From Adiantum capillus-veneris (lineage: Eukaryota; Streptophyta; Polypodiopsida; Polypodiales; Pteridaceae), in NCBI GenBank assembly GCA_014529385.2, contig CM043959.1, forward strand, positions 56,019,253-56,083,252: a stretch of DNA of 64,000 nt, given 5' to 3'. Positions 48,700 through 60,492 of the stretch are shown one piece after another. How positions within the stretch are numbered: the stretch's first letter is position 1; each line of letters starts with the position of its first letter. Both the position numbers and the translations under genes were made by a program. The notes under the pieces were generated by a model that saw only the letters and a program-made list of their open reading frames with translations, had not been told where the DNA came from and ran no database searches.

Positions 48700-51600
48700 G
48701 GAGTTGACTTCAAAGTTATGCTCCCATCATTAATTTCTCTCACTTTTTACTATAAATGTCTTGGCCAGTCTTCCTCCACAAATGGAATTCCATCTAAAGC
48801 ATCTTCATTGTCAGACACTATGAGTTCTGGCTCTTTAGTTTCGAGGTGGGGTTCTACCACCACTTTGGATTTCTCTTTATTGGTTTCTATCACAAGCTCC
48901 TCAGGTTTTGCTATACTGTCAAGCTTGGGTTTTTGTTTTTCCAACATCTCTTGAGTAATTCTTACCAAATTTTGATAAGCTTCAAGCTTAACTACTTTCA
49001 TATCTGGAGAAGGATAGTTTTTCCATTTGTTTTCCATGTTCTGGCCTGTTTTAAGCTATGCTTGAAAAGCTTCCAAGGTTGCATTGATTGGCTCAAAAAT
49101 TTTATCTACCAAAATTGATCCTCCATATTTTATTGTGGTTTCCTTGATTTCACTCCCAGTTTTTTTCACTTTTTCCTAGAATAGTTTCTTGGATTTTTCC
49201 TCAATTTCATCCTTTTGTTTCTATTTTCTCATCTCATACCTTTGACTTCTTCTTTTCTTGGTCTTTTGAGAGGAATTTTTAGTATTCTCTGATTCATTAG
49301 AGGAGTTATGTTTATTTTTCTTAGCTTTGGCTCTAGTGATCACCTTGATTGGAACAATAGGTTCACTTTTTGAAGAGCTACTAGGCATCACTTGGACTAT
49401 ATTCACCATTGATTTTCCTTTGTTTAACAGATTTTTTGGACAGCCTTAAGGGAAGTGTCCTCCTTTCTTTCAACTTTGTGTACAAAAAACTTCAATTGGC
49501 TTAATCTTCTTGTCAAGTTTTGGGTATTCATTTTTCCAATGATCATCTGCATCATAGTTATGGCAGTTTCTAGTCCTTGGCTTAATCATGGGTCTTACCA
49601 TTGGAGGTCTAACACCTGTATTAGCTACAAAGTACATCGGTGTAAGCTCTTGTGTAGCGTAAGTCACAGGTTCTTCCATTGACGGTGGATGTGAATTATA
49701 CCACTCTCCTTCTATCATTATTGTAGATGGGCTAGGCTCAACATAAGGTGTAGCAGGTACTAGTGCTTGTTCATCTATGAATCCTTCTGAATACATGTAT
49801 TTTATAAGTACTGCATTATGTCCAAGATATGGAGATTATTGACCCAACACTGGTTGTGGTGTTTTCATACCCATCGATGGTCTTTGTACTAGGGCTATAT
49901 TAGGCTGATATACTATACATGGGGTGTTGTTGTGGTCTCATAGGCACATATTAAACATTTCCATCGTACTTTGGTCGGTAATAGTACTCATTGGTCTCAT
50001 GGTCAGTCCATTTACCCTCAATAGCACACCATTTTTGCGGCCTAATCAGTTGTCCCTGTTGAGGTATCCCTTGCCTTGGTCCTCTCATAGGTGCTTTTTG
50101 CATATTATTCATCATTTTGTTCATCCTTTTGAGCATGTCTTTTATGGATGTAAGTGATGCTGCAACAACTGTTTCCACTTATGCTGGTTTTGTGGGTGCT
50201 GTTTTCTCACTGTGAGTATCCTTAGGGACATCTTCTTCATTGAAAATTTCACAATTGTCTCCCAAGTCAATAGCATCTAATACACACTCTTGTAGGGTTA
50301 TATGCTTCTTTTTATATAGTATAGCATGAAGTTCTTTGTTTAGCAATCCCTCTAGAAATAATGACACTAATCTTTCCTTTACTAGTATTTCTAATTTCGG
50401 CCATCTTGCAATGTATTCCTTCATCCTAGTTGCACAATCCCTAACAGACTCACCTTGTTTCTATTTGAAGCTATAAATTTGAGCTACCGTATGTTTGATC
50501 CCTGTTTTGGAACATACAGCTACAAATCCTTGAGCTGATGTACTTAAATCCATGATTCACCTTGGTGGAATGTTTTGGAGCCATGTCAAAGCTTTTCCTT
50601 CTAAATTCATTCCAAATCCCTCATATTGAGTGTGCAAATCAAATATGCATTCTGCTCTTAGCACTTGCTTGAAGCTAGCTAAGCGATCATATGGATCCCC
50701 AAATCCACTGTAATTTTTTGACCCGTTTTTGAAAATTCATTGGTTTCACACGTCTGTTTGGCTCAACTCCAACTCTTTTGGCAGTTGGACCTGTCTCGAG
50801 TCCTTCAAACCAATCTGTTGGAAATAGTGACTCATGTAGCCTTGGGCTGGCTTTAATGTCACTCAGTTTTCTTTGTGTGATGAGGTAGGTTCGGGTTTTT
50901 TAACATTTCTCCCAAAAGATCTCTCACAAAGTTCTTCTCTTGGAATAGGATCAGGTCCTTGCGCCAATATCCAATCTCTTATATAGTACCCTTGGTATCT
51001 GGTTTGTTCTACCTCCTCAAACTCATTATAACAAAGTTATTGTTATAACAATCCCTATATAGGTAAGATGGTAGATCAGCTGAACCTTTGTTGAAGATAT
51101 AGATGATCTTCATGGGTGTTAACTGCATGATCTGGCACGAGAGGTCCATAAAAGATCCTTGATGTTCCTATCCTAGGATTATCAGTGCTAAGCTGTTTCA
51201 TAGGTTTCAGATCAACTTGATCGTATCCCTCAAATTCTAAAGTTAGTGGACCTTATTTTTCTATCATATTCGAAATTATTGTACTCATTTCTAACCCCCA
51301 TTTTTCTATTACATCAGGATTTTCAACTTTTACATACTGAGTCCAGTTTTTATCCATATAGATTTTTCCTTGTTTGTTTGCTGTGATTTACTCTTCAAAC
51401 TCTATGTCATGGTCATCAATGCGAATGGAATACTCTTCATTAGGATCCAGGTAAACTTGAGCTCCATGAACGTTAGTCTTATAAAGGGTGAGTATGTGCT
51501 TATATTGCACTGTTGTTTCGGTTCTTGAGTGAGTCGAATATGAAGACACTTCAGATGTTGAGTTGGAATAAGTGTCTGAGACTTCTTCTGAGATAGTGCC

Positions 51601-51702
51601 CAAGTGATCAGCTTGATTCACACTCTCTTCAGTGGATACCCTAGTAGCAGTCTCTCCAAATATGCCTTGATTTGTTAGTATACGACTCGATCTAAGGTTC
51701 AT
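48700..51702 (-). pseudogene. Ty3/gypsy gag of the 46-54 kb element
   Basis: The start at 51702 gives MNLRSSRILTNQGIFGETAT, the short basic opening common in large plant gypsy gags. The core at about 50.7-50.2 kb reads GKALTWLQNIP, then KEYIARWPKLEILVKERLVS and LFLEGLLNKELHAILYKKKH. Pro/Gln-rich and charged segments follow (50178-49951, 49796-49470, 49409-49221, 49037-48750). A zinc-knuckle-like CHNYDADDHWKNEYP near 49.55 kb has Tyr at the second and fourth ligand positions. Several stops and frameshifts. It shares strand and order with the RT at 46-47 kb, the leader at 51.7-53.7 kb and the primer-binding site at 53676. Confidence 0.7.
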
Positions 51703-52112
51703 AAAGACTTGTTAAGCCCTAGATAGAGTACTTACAGTCAGATTGAATTGTTATCCATTTTTCCACTTGACTTGAATTCAACTCCTGTCAAGCTCTCAAT
51801 CCTTTGCCTACAACCTGTTCCTGTGTCAGTTTTAACCAAGTTAGATGTTTTCTCAAAGACTGTATAATTTTTTCTAGCTATTGTGAGTGGTCTATGTATA
51901 TCACTTCAATCTGCTAAGTGGGTCGGTAAATGAGACTTCCAAATTCTACCCTTGCAAAGAGCTAAAGGAATAATCTGTAACCTAAAAACTAAGTTAACAT
52001 GTACTAATTTGGACCCGATGGAATCCAAACTTGAATAGTGGCCTCGTATTATGTTTCTCTAACACTGTACAAGCTCAAAAGTCCACTGTACAAAATCTTG
52101 TCTCTGTAGCTC

Positions 52113-53012
52113 AAAAGTAAATAATCTGATTATTTACTTTTCTCAAAAAAAATTCACTTTTCAAGCTTGTTTTTCCATATAAACATCTTGTTGTAGTCTC
52201 TAGATAGGTTTTACTGAATTTGAACAAGATTTGTCCAAGTTATCAAAACTGTTTAGTGTCCGCCGCAGACTCAGTTTTCGCGAGAATTTGGCTTAAGTCT
52301 CACTTTTGTGACCCTAATTTCACCAAATTTGATATGTGGAGTCTACTTGATGTGCTTGATCTTGTGGTATACTCAGTTGTGCAAAAATTATCAATTTTGG
52401 AGCAGATGTAAATAATCGCGATTATATACTTATGGGATTTTTTTGAAACTTTTTGCCAAATTGTTGATACACACATGTAAAACAACTCAGCTTAAGCTCC
52501 CTAGCCAAGTTTCACTAAGTTTGGATAAACTCTACTCAATTTGTCAACAATTTTGTGTCTGCAGACTAACTTTACAAATCTGGCCACAATTTTCACTTTA
52601 AAGATCCAAATCTTACCAAATTTGCTATGAGTGATCAATACAACATGATAGAACTTGTGATATGCTTGGTTGGCCAAAAAAGTTAGAAAATTTGACAAAA
52701 GTAAATAATCACGATTATTTACTTCCGGTAAATTTTAGCATATTTTTTATCATATGTATATACACACATGTTAAACACTTTAAACTAAGCCTCTAAGTCA
52801 AGTTTCACTAAATTTGAGCAAGATTTATTAAGTCAAACTCAATTTTTCGACAATCAATACAAATTTCAATTTTTATCAAGTTTTTGGGTTGTTTTGTGAT
52901 CCAAATTTCCATGAGCCTTCACAAAAGATGTTTGTAATCATGCATAGAGTCTCTGATATCAACCTTGGTCAAATTTGAGCTAAAAGTAAATAATCACAAT
53001 TATTTACTTTTG
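52113..53012. repeat. Periodic hairpin array, palindrome TAAATAATCGCGATTATTTA
   Basis: Palindromes at about 52113-52141, 52408-52432, 52697-52724 and 52983-53012, spaced 295, 289 and 286 bp, with centres CTG, GCG, ACG and ACA. The text between repeats loosely (AAGTTTCACTAAATTTGAGC, ACCAAATTTG). It lies in the leader between the primer-binding site (53676) and the gag start (51702) of a minus-strand gypsy element. Confidence 0.85.
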
Positions 53013-53675
53013 GCCTAAAATGAACATTTTTTGCAATTTTTTCAATGGTCAATCTTTTTGTAACATGTTTAAGCCTATGAGTCAAGTCAAAACTTAGTTT
53101 GGCCTAAATTATCAAGAAAATAAATAATTTGAGTTTTTGCAAACTCTTAAAAATTTACCTCAAATGCATCCTTATGCTTACCCCACTGGTTCATACAACT
53201 TTTACGAGCATAATCTCCAATCGGATTCAATGTTGACAGTATTTTGGTGTTGTTTCAAGCTGTAGACCTGAAATTTTACAACTTCACATAAACAAATCAC
53301 AGATGATGCCTTTGGAGTGAGCAATGTTTTGAGATCCCACCTTAGATTCTACTTACCCTACTCCTAGGTTCTATTGCAATTGGGTTGTGGAAGGTGTCCA
53401 CAAGCACTTGTTTCTCGTTTTTTATGGTTTTTTGAGCTTTGATCTTAAGACTTGTCTTGTCCATGAATCATTCTCAAAATTCTAACCTAATCCTACAATC
53501 CTACAAGGTACTTAGCAAGTACAGTCTACTTCCAAGCTACCTCTACACACCAAAAGAAAACACTCTTAAGCTATGCGGTTTTAAAGAGAAAGTTTTACTC
53601 TATGTGATCCTAGAGGAAGTTGAAGGACAATTGTACATAAGACACTCTTGTCTTCCCTAGTTTAGGTCTATTCGT
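53013..53675 (-). other. Leader of the gypsy element, 5' part
   Basis: No gene. AATAAATAATTTGAG near 53.12 kb is a half-site of the palindrome, and CTACTTACCCTACTCC (53.35 kb) is the same text as at 42.71 kb in the other leader, showing the two leaders are related. Confidence 0.45.
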
Positions 53676-53694
53676 CCTCGGCAGCGGCGCCAAA
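53676..53694 (-). promoter_or_regulatory. Primer-binding site, tRNA-Asp type
   Basis: The minus strand reads TTTGGCGCCGCTGCCGAGG, next to an LTR-like end ...CCCACCCA. Same type as at 32090 and 43024. Confidence 0.75.
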
Positions 53695-53696
53695 TA

Positions 53697-54900
53697 TGGG
53701 TGGGTTTCCTAACTTCACTCTTATCTTATTCAAGACATAGCGAGAACCACGAACATAATTGTCAATCCATGGGACAAAACTGAATCGACTAGTACATAGA
53801 GGCTACAAAAGGGTGTCAATCTCTTGAAAAACAACACACAACTTGCATCTAACACAAGATACACTCAAATGACCGGAATCATCAAAAGTTAGTCACTAAT
53901 CGACAAGCCAATTATGACTGTTAGAACATCAAATGACATCCGTATGTTACGAAACTTCTAGGACAAGTATATAATACCTAAGCACACATGATTATGGTCT
54001 CAAATCTCACTTTTGATGAAGTGAAAAAAACACGATTATTAACAGCAGTGAGATTTTGACCTAGACGTTTCTGACCTTGAATGCATCTAAATGCTTAGCA
54101 ATGATGCCCCCAATACCCCGCCTATGCTTATTGTGTTTTCCTAGTTTAAATTCCTACTTATGATGAAATTATATCACAGATTTGTGATGCAAAAGCTACG
54201 GTTTACCATGATATGTTTATGTCAATGCATAGAGATCTTACATGTGGTTGCAATGCAGCAGACAACACTGCAATGTGACAACCGACAAGGGAGTAGGAAG
54301 CATGAGAAGAACACAAGTAAGCGTCGTTATCTCCGCTGATTATTTCTTTGGGGAGTGTTTGAGAATAGTTCAATCGCTCTAGACCAAGTGGTGGTTGATC
54401 GTTTCGGCAAAAGGGCGGTCACTTTTGTGACTTTCACCCTTCTGCCTACTCTGTTCTATGTGACCGATTGGCTACGGCGCTCACCCGCTCTGAGGTTTCT
54501 TGCAAATTGAACCCATGACCTTTGGGGTGTGTTTGAAAATAGTTCAATTGTTTTGGCAAAAGGGCAGTCACTTTTGTCCAAAACTTGATAATAACTTTAC
54601 AAAAATGGCTTTTATACCTTAACCAAGGTTTCTTTCGTCAAAAACTAATCTTTTGGGAGCTCTAACTAAGGATAAATTGGTACAATCTGGAAGCTTATAG
54701 ATTCGGCTCATAGATTACAATATCCACTTGGCAAATAAGAGTTACAATATTTCCAATTTATCAAAAGAATAAGTGTTTTTACAATAAATCTTCCAAAAAA
54801 TGTTACGTGGGTTAGCTTGCTGCTAACATATGATCCTTAGCCAAGCAAGAGAAATTAAGTATATTCTCCACTCCAAAAAAAACACCAAAACAACTCCAGT
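53697..54900 (-). repeat. 5' LTR of the minus-strand gypsy element (outer end uncertain)
   Basis: Starts TGGGTGGGTTTCC in plus orientation beside the primer-binding site. A minus-strand TATAAAAG lies at 54609-54616. An internal direct repeat (GTTTGAGAATAGTTCAATCG near 54.36 kb and GTTTGAAAATAGTTCAATTG near 54.53 kb, each followed by GGCAAAAGGGC and CAGTCACTTTTGT-like text) is present. The 3' LTR was not found. Confidence 0.5.
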
Positions 54901-54967
54901 GATCAAATCCAAGTCGGGGAATCAAGGCAGAATCTAGCCCCGCCAACATAGTCCACAAAGGGGGTGG

Positions 54968-55360
54968 AACATGGATTGCAATCCATGTTACCCCATCACC
55001 AAACTAAGAGATTTTTGAGTAGAAAAATCCACATAAAAGTGCCTAGCAACTGTTGTGGCCACATATTTAAAATGTTTCCCAATATGGATTGCGATCCTTG
55101 TACCTTACAGTTCCCAAATGGATGCAAAACTTGAACACATAGTTAGACATTAGCTTGCAGGTATCACCCTACAAATTTGAGAGAAAATGGACACAAAATC
55201 ACCCCAAAACCTTGGCAAAACAAAAAGTCAGTTTGATCCATGAAGTGAAAAAATGATCAAAATCTAACAGTATGATGACCAATAACTTAGGGGACATATC
55301 AGGACCCTTTTTAGCAAGTTTGGTGATATTTGGCCACAAAACATGGATCACAGTCCATGT
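54968..55360. repeat. Palindromes of the ACATGGATTGCAATCCATGT type
   Basis: Copies at 54968-54989 (perfect), about 55081-55104 and about 55340-55360 (degenerate). The same palindrome family lies at 18.03-18.43 kb upstream of coiled-coil copy 1, so this is probably the leader of a related element. Confidence 0.6.
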
Positions 55361-55626
55361 ATCTTAGAAGCAGAATTGCTAGGAACTAAACAAACAATGG
55401 TTGTACATCTTAATCATGGAAGAATATAGAAAATTATCAATGTTTCATACACAAAATGGTTCATGTTGCATTGTTGAGTAGGTTCAGAGTGCAAGTGTTA
55501 ATATCAAAGTGTTTGGAAAAGCTAGTGGATTGAAAATTTTGGTATGCTCAATGTATCACGATATAGTGCAAAAGTGCTTGTCAAATGGGAAGCACTTTCC
55601 AGCAAGGCAAAGGTGGTGCAATGGAT

Positions 55627-55651
55627 GGGTTTAAGCATGTATTTGTGGTAC
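55627..55651 (+). repeat. Left terminal repeat of element B
   Basis: Five mismatches in 25 against the element A terminal repeat. It is followed by ACCACTATTTCACTTTTTGG and GGTACCACC, so the GGTAC/GTGGT motif is doubled here. GGAT precedes it. Confidence 0.55.
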
Positions 55652-56390
55652 CACTATTTCACTTTTTGGGGTACCACCAAGAGACTACTTTGGAAAGGAA
55701 TTTGTGACAAATTCAAAAAAGAAAAGGGGAATTTTAAAATGTTAATGGCCTTAGTAGTTGGAAGGGGCCATTGATTGTAGGAAGGGGCGTCTCAGTCATG
55801 TGACTTGCCATAGGATGATGTTGAAGTCAACTTTTTCCCGCGTGCCAGGTGATCTCCCTGAGCTTCGACACAAACGCTCGTCTCATTCACTACCACCTCT
55901 GTTCTGCCAGACTGAGAAGGTAAACCCTATTGCTAAGGTTTGCAGACATCTCATTCACTCTCCTTTACTCTAGCAGACTAAGAAGGTTAGCCTACTGTTG
56001 TTTTGAACTGCTAAGGTTTCCATGTTCTACATGTGCCATTTTTTTGTTGCTTTTGAAGTGAAGCTTTGCATGCATCATGAATACTGTAGCACTTGGAGCT
56101 ATCATGGTATGCATGCATTAATCTTTCTCCTCGTGCTCATAAGACATGCATCCTTTTTGAAAACAGAGGTAGCCAACCGTTCTCATAAATAGTTTACATG
56201 TCCTGTTTTTCCTATCTTTTTTTCGAAGTCAAGCTTTGCATGCATCATACTGTAGCACTTGGAGCTATAGGCATTAGTCTTTCTCTATGTGCTAATAAGC
56301 TCATCCTCTTTACTATACAGTCAAGCTGTAGGCTACAAGATGAAGTCACATGCACGCGGTTTACCAAGGCACAAGACCTAGAAGGGCACA
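55652..56390. other. 5' region of the element B HAD gene
   Basis: No exon recognised. A diverged tandem duplication is present: AAGCTTTGCATGCATCAT, CTGTAGCACTTGGAGCTAT and ATTAATCTTTCTC-like text at 56061-56132 recurs at 56232-56285. Confidence 0.4.
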
Positions 56391-59300
56391 ATGCCTGAAC
56401 TTCAAGATCAAACCCCTCCAACCAATGAGCTCGTGACGCGAAGTAGTCCATCAAAAGTGGGGGTAAAGGCTCTACCTGGCACTTTGGAATGTGTTGCATC
56501 CAGCTCTAATCTGTCAACAAAGTCATTGAAAGGTATGCATGTGTATGTTTTGCATTGTTTTTTCCATTGCTTCAGTGCTTGCAAAGCTGGGCTTTCAATA
56601 AGCTCTATTTTTTGGTGCTTGCAGCAATGGAGTACCCGCGGCTATCAAGATTTTTCTTCTCAATCAAGGAACTACATGAGGAGTACGGGCTCAGGCTAGA
56701 GGAGAAGCTGCCTAAAGAGCTCAGAGATAAAGATATTCCCGATGAGGAGTGGCTGAGTGTCTTTAAGTGTCTGCACAAGGAAAGCACAAAGCTATTTCTC
56801 AACCATGTGAGGGATGAGTTCGTTGACGAGTGTGCTGACTTTTGTACCAGAAGGTATATTAAGAAACTCCATCCAATGGTGAGTTGCTATCAAAATTTGC
56901 ACAAGGTTTTGTGTATGAGAGGTGTCCAGCAGTAGCGAGTGATCCGACTGGACATTGGATTGCATGGGAAAGGTGTGGTGGTAGTGTCCTTGAAAACTGC
57001 AAGATGCAAAAAGGCGGGAGCAAAAGTTCAACAAGTTCCGCACCGATTATGGCTTGACAAGTGTCATTCAAATAGAAGCATCTACCTATGATGGTGCCTT
57101 ATCATCAATACCGACAATGTCGACAAGCAAATTGCAGCCATTTCAGGAAGTAGAGACGCCAATGTATATTCAGCTGGTGCTTAGCATGACAGAGGGACTT
57201 AGTGGCCAGGAGAATGAGCAAACAAGGTTGTTGGGCGAGGTGAAAGTGCAGTTGCAGCAATAGAGGGACCTGTGGCTTAGAAATGAAGGGCATTTTTCTG
57301 CTTTCAGTGACTTCTACAGGGAATTGGACAAACTAAACAAGGACCTGGAGGTGCTGAAGACCTCACCTGATTCAGATCCACGGGAGGTAGACTGCAAAGA
57401 GGTAGAGGGCACAACTATCACAAAGATTCTATCCAAGGCAGGTGTCAATACTGATTCAGGGCAGCTTAAAGAATATTTGGACTCCTTGCAGGTCAGCTTT
57501 CTGCTAAAAGTGCCTAGAAGTGCTTTGTGATAAATTCAAATTGCTCAATAGATAAGGAGAATGTGTTGACCAAGTGGTTGGAGTTAAGACTAGATATGCT
57601 TCATGTTATGAAGTGCTTTGAGATAGGTCTAAATTGCTTACTTGAAGTAGGAATTGTTGACCAAGTGGTTAGAAAAAGCTTCATAGTGCTCACAAGTGCC
57701 TAGAAAGTGCTAATAAATGCCTTAAAAGCACCTAAACGTTCTTTGAAGTGCTCAATGGTGCCTAGAATATGCTTAAAAATGCTTGATAGGTGGTAAGAAA
57801 GTGTTTCAAAGTGGTGAAAGGGTCCTTCAAATTACTTTGAAGTGCTTTGATATAGCTCTATACTGCTTTCTAGGTGGTTATGAAGTTTTGACCAAGTGGT
57901 AAGTTTTTCTTTATGGTGCAAAGAAAGTGGTAGCCAGGTGGTTAGAAAGTGCTCCACAATACTGAATGGTGCTTATAAAGTGCTTTTAAGTAACCAATCT
58001 GCAATCTAAAGCACTTTAACTGCTCACAAGGAGTAAAAGTGATGTCTAGGTGGTAAAAAAGTGCTTTTAAGTGCTTAATGTTGATCAATAGGTGGTTAAA
58101 AAGTGATTTGAAATGATTTTTAGTAACCAAGTGCTTTGAAGTGCTTATTGTTGATCAATAAGTGGTCAAGAAGTGATTTGAAATGCTTTTTGGTACCAAG
58201 AAAGTGGTAAGTAGGTGCTTTGAAAGTGGTAGGTAGGTGCTTAGAAAGTGGTGACCAGGTGGTTAGAAAGTGCTCTGAAGTGCTCAATGGTGCTCAATAG
58301 GTGGTTAAAAAGTGCTAAACAAGTTGTTAGAAAGCGCTAAGAAATGACTAGAAAGCGTTTTGATAAGATTTGTCATGAATTTTTTTATTTTCTTTGAATT
58401 CTCTAGAAGAAGTTGAATAGAAGCATTCAAGCTTGTGCACTTAAGTCCATTCAAGCATGAAATGATCTTACTATTCGCTGTTGTTTATGCTATGGTTGGA
58501 AGGAAAGGAATATGGCTTTGGAATTTGAATTAGAAGCCTTGACGTCTCGAAAATCATTTATGGATACATCCATCAATTATATCCACGAAAAGGGTAGAGG
58601 CATCATTGTCGCCTCACCGCCGACTAAAGCCTCTGTTTTGAAACCGTTTGTGTGTATTGGGGGTGACTGTGTTGCATATGGGAAACCCCTCTCAGCTAAC
58701 CACATGGTAGGGTTCTTCTCCCTGGAATGCCAACACAAATACCACCCATTTTGCTTTGCAGTTCTATGCAACACGCACTCGCCCATTGTGCACAGTAAAG
58801 ATTGCAAAAATTTCCAAGTGCTCGGCACTCGGAATTGAGTACACAGAGCTGGAGGGTGGGTTCACTATACTCAACTTTAATCCACTTGTCATGAGATAAG
58901 TCCCTTAATATGATTTCTTTCTTCAGAGAAACCAATGTTGACAAAAGTTCTCATCTGCTTGAGCTTGACGAGAACAATATAGAGCTATTTGAACTTGATG
59001 AGAACAACATAGAGCTATTTGATGGTTTTCAACATGGCAAGGCTGTTGTAAAAAGTGGGGATAGAGTGGAGGACCCTGAGGCTAAACCCTTTGTGGTTGA
59101 GAACCATGGCAAGGAAACCATTGGACATGACTCTAGCAAGGTCTCAACCGACAACCAGGAAGGTAATGAAATGCATATATGTACTGTTTCGTTTTTGTTT
59201 GAGCAGTTTTAGGTTTTTTTCCCTTAAACCTTATTGTGATAAAACGACCATTAAAAAAGAGAAAAACAAGGAGGATCATGGGTAGAGGATAAAGTGGAGG

Positions 59301-60492
59301 ACACAGAGGATGTGGAGACATTACTAGTAATTGCAGATACCTTGAGGAAGAAACACAAGCAACAACAAGAGGAAGGAGTACATCATCCAGATCCAAAGAA
59401 AAGTACTAATCAAGACCCCCCAAAATCCACGCACATCGGAAACTTTAAGTTCCATGTGCTTTTTGTGCTATTTACTTATTTTGAATATAAGATAATTTTT
59501 TGGTCTCATGGTGTCAATCTTCACTACAATTTACTGGGTGTGGTTTTTTGGGCACTGTAGTAAAAATACAAGTGATTGGTAATGTTGGGCACCAGCATTG
59601 TGCTCAAGAAGACCTGGGGCACTTTGATCGGGAGACACCCCTAGTAACTCAATTTTGTGTCCCTCACCTTTCGGAGGATAATAGACCTGCCTTGATCATT
59701 AATATTAATGGTCTGCTTATTGTCACTCACGACAGGAGAGAGGGACCAAGCCCGCCTAACGTGGACATGCTGCACTTTTGGAAGGTGAAGCAGGACAACA
59801 ATCTGAACCACTATGTGCACCATTTTGCAGAGTGGTTTGTTCTTGGGGCTAGCCAGATTGTTGAAGTGTACGTCTAGAACACAAGCCCTTACCGAGACCT
59901 AGAAAAGAGGTTAGAATTGTGCTTACCTCAGGCCCACAGGTGCATGAATGGGTGGATTGCAAAGGAGGCATGCAGTAGAAGCTCATGGCTTGACCAGCAA
60001 GGGGAACAGATGCTCTTTCTAGTCTTGGGTACTTTTTGGAACGAGTTTCCACAATTCAACAAAGATAACACCCTCGTGCTAGATGAAAAATATCCCAGGT
60101 GTTTCTTGAACGACGAAGACTCCAATGTTATCTTGCCTTCTCTAGAGGACCAGACGAAAGACCAATGGGAGAGGTTTATGCATCATGAAGTTTTGCCATT
60201 TGTTTATGAGTGGAAGAAAACAGATAATCGATTGGAGTTGATCACTGCTTGTAAACTGGATGCTAGAAGAAGAGGGTGGCAGACTCTTTGAGAAGCTAAA
60301 TCTGTGAGGGAAAAATTATCAAGCGGCAAAGGCAAAGTGCTACGTCCACCACCTCCACAACACGTTATAAAAGGCCGCATTTTGATCTCCGATCTTAACA
60401 GAAATCTTAAGAGTTGTGTACCTGTGATCATTTATGTAAATACCCGTGATGAGTTTCATAGTGTGACTCATGATGAGGACTTCTTTTTGTAA
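56391..60492 (+). pseudogene. Multi-exon zinc-region/FCP1-like HAD protein gene, copy B
   Basis: Exon 1 56391-56532 (MPELQDQTPPTNELVTRSSP; ends AAAG/GTATGC). Exon 2 56625-57491 (AMEYPRLSRFFFSIKELHEE, EEKLPKELRDKDIPDEEW, then in another frame DPTGHWIAWERCGGSVLENC, then coiled coil ending YLDSLQ/GTCAGC). Exon 3 from 58407 (zinc region VAYGKPLSANHMVG, ECQHKYHPFCF). Charged exons 58927-59165 and about 59290-59450. HAD region from about 59553 (LIININGLLIV in place of motif I; LVLDEKYPRCFLND in place of the C-terminal Asp pair). Segments align with copy A throughout, including exon ends. Defects: frame change near 56.88 kb, another near 57.05 kb, stops at 57261, 59875 and 60289. Both HAD catalytic Asp positions are altered, so even an intact version would not be expected to be a phosphatase. 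Confidence 0.65.
57492..58406. repeat. Intron 2 of copy B: AAGTGGTTAGAAAGTGCT words
   Basis: The intron between the coiled-coil and zinc-region exons is built of short variants of AAGTGCTTTGAAGTGCT, AGGTGGTTAAAAAGTGCT and TAGAAAGTGGT, without a fixed period. It occupies the same position as the word-repeat intron of copy A but uses a different word. Confidence 0.85.

Noticed and set aside
55627-55700. GGTACCACC at 55670 as the right terminus of a short element
   Set aside because: It lies only about 20 bp from the left terminal repeat; more likely a doubled binding motif than an element end.
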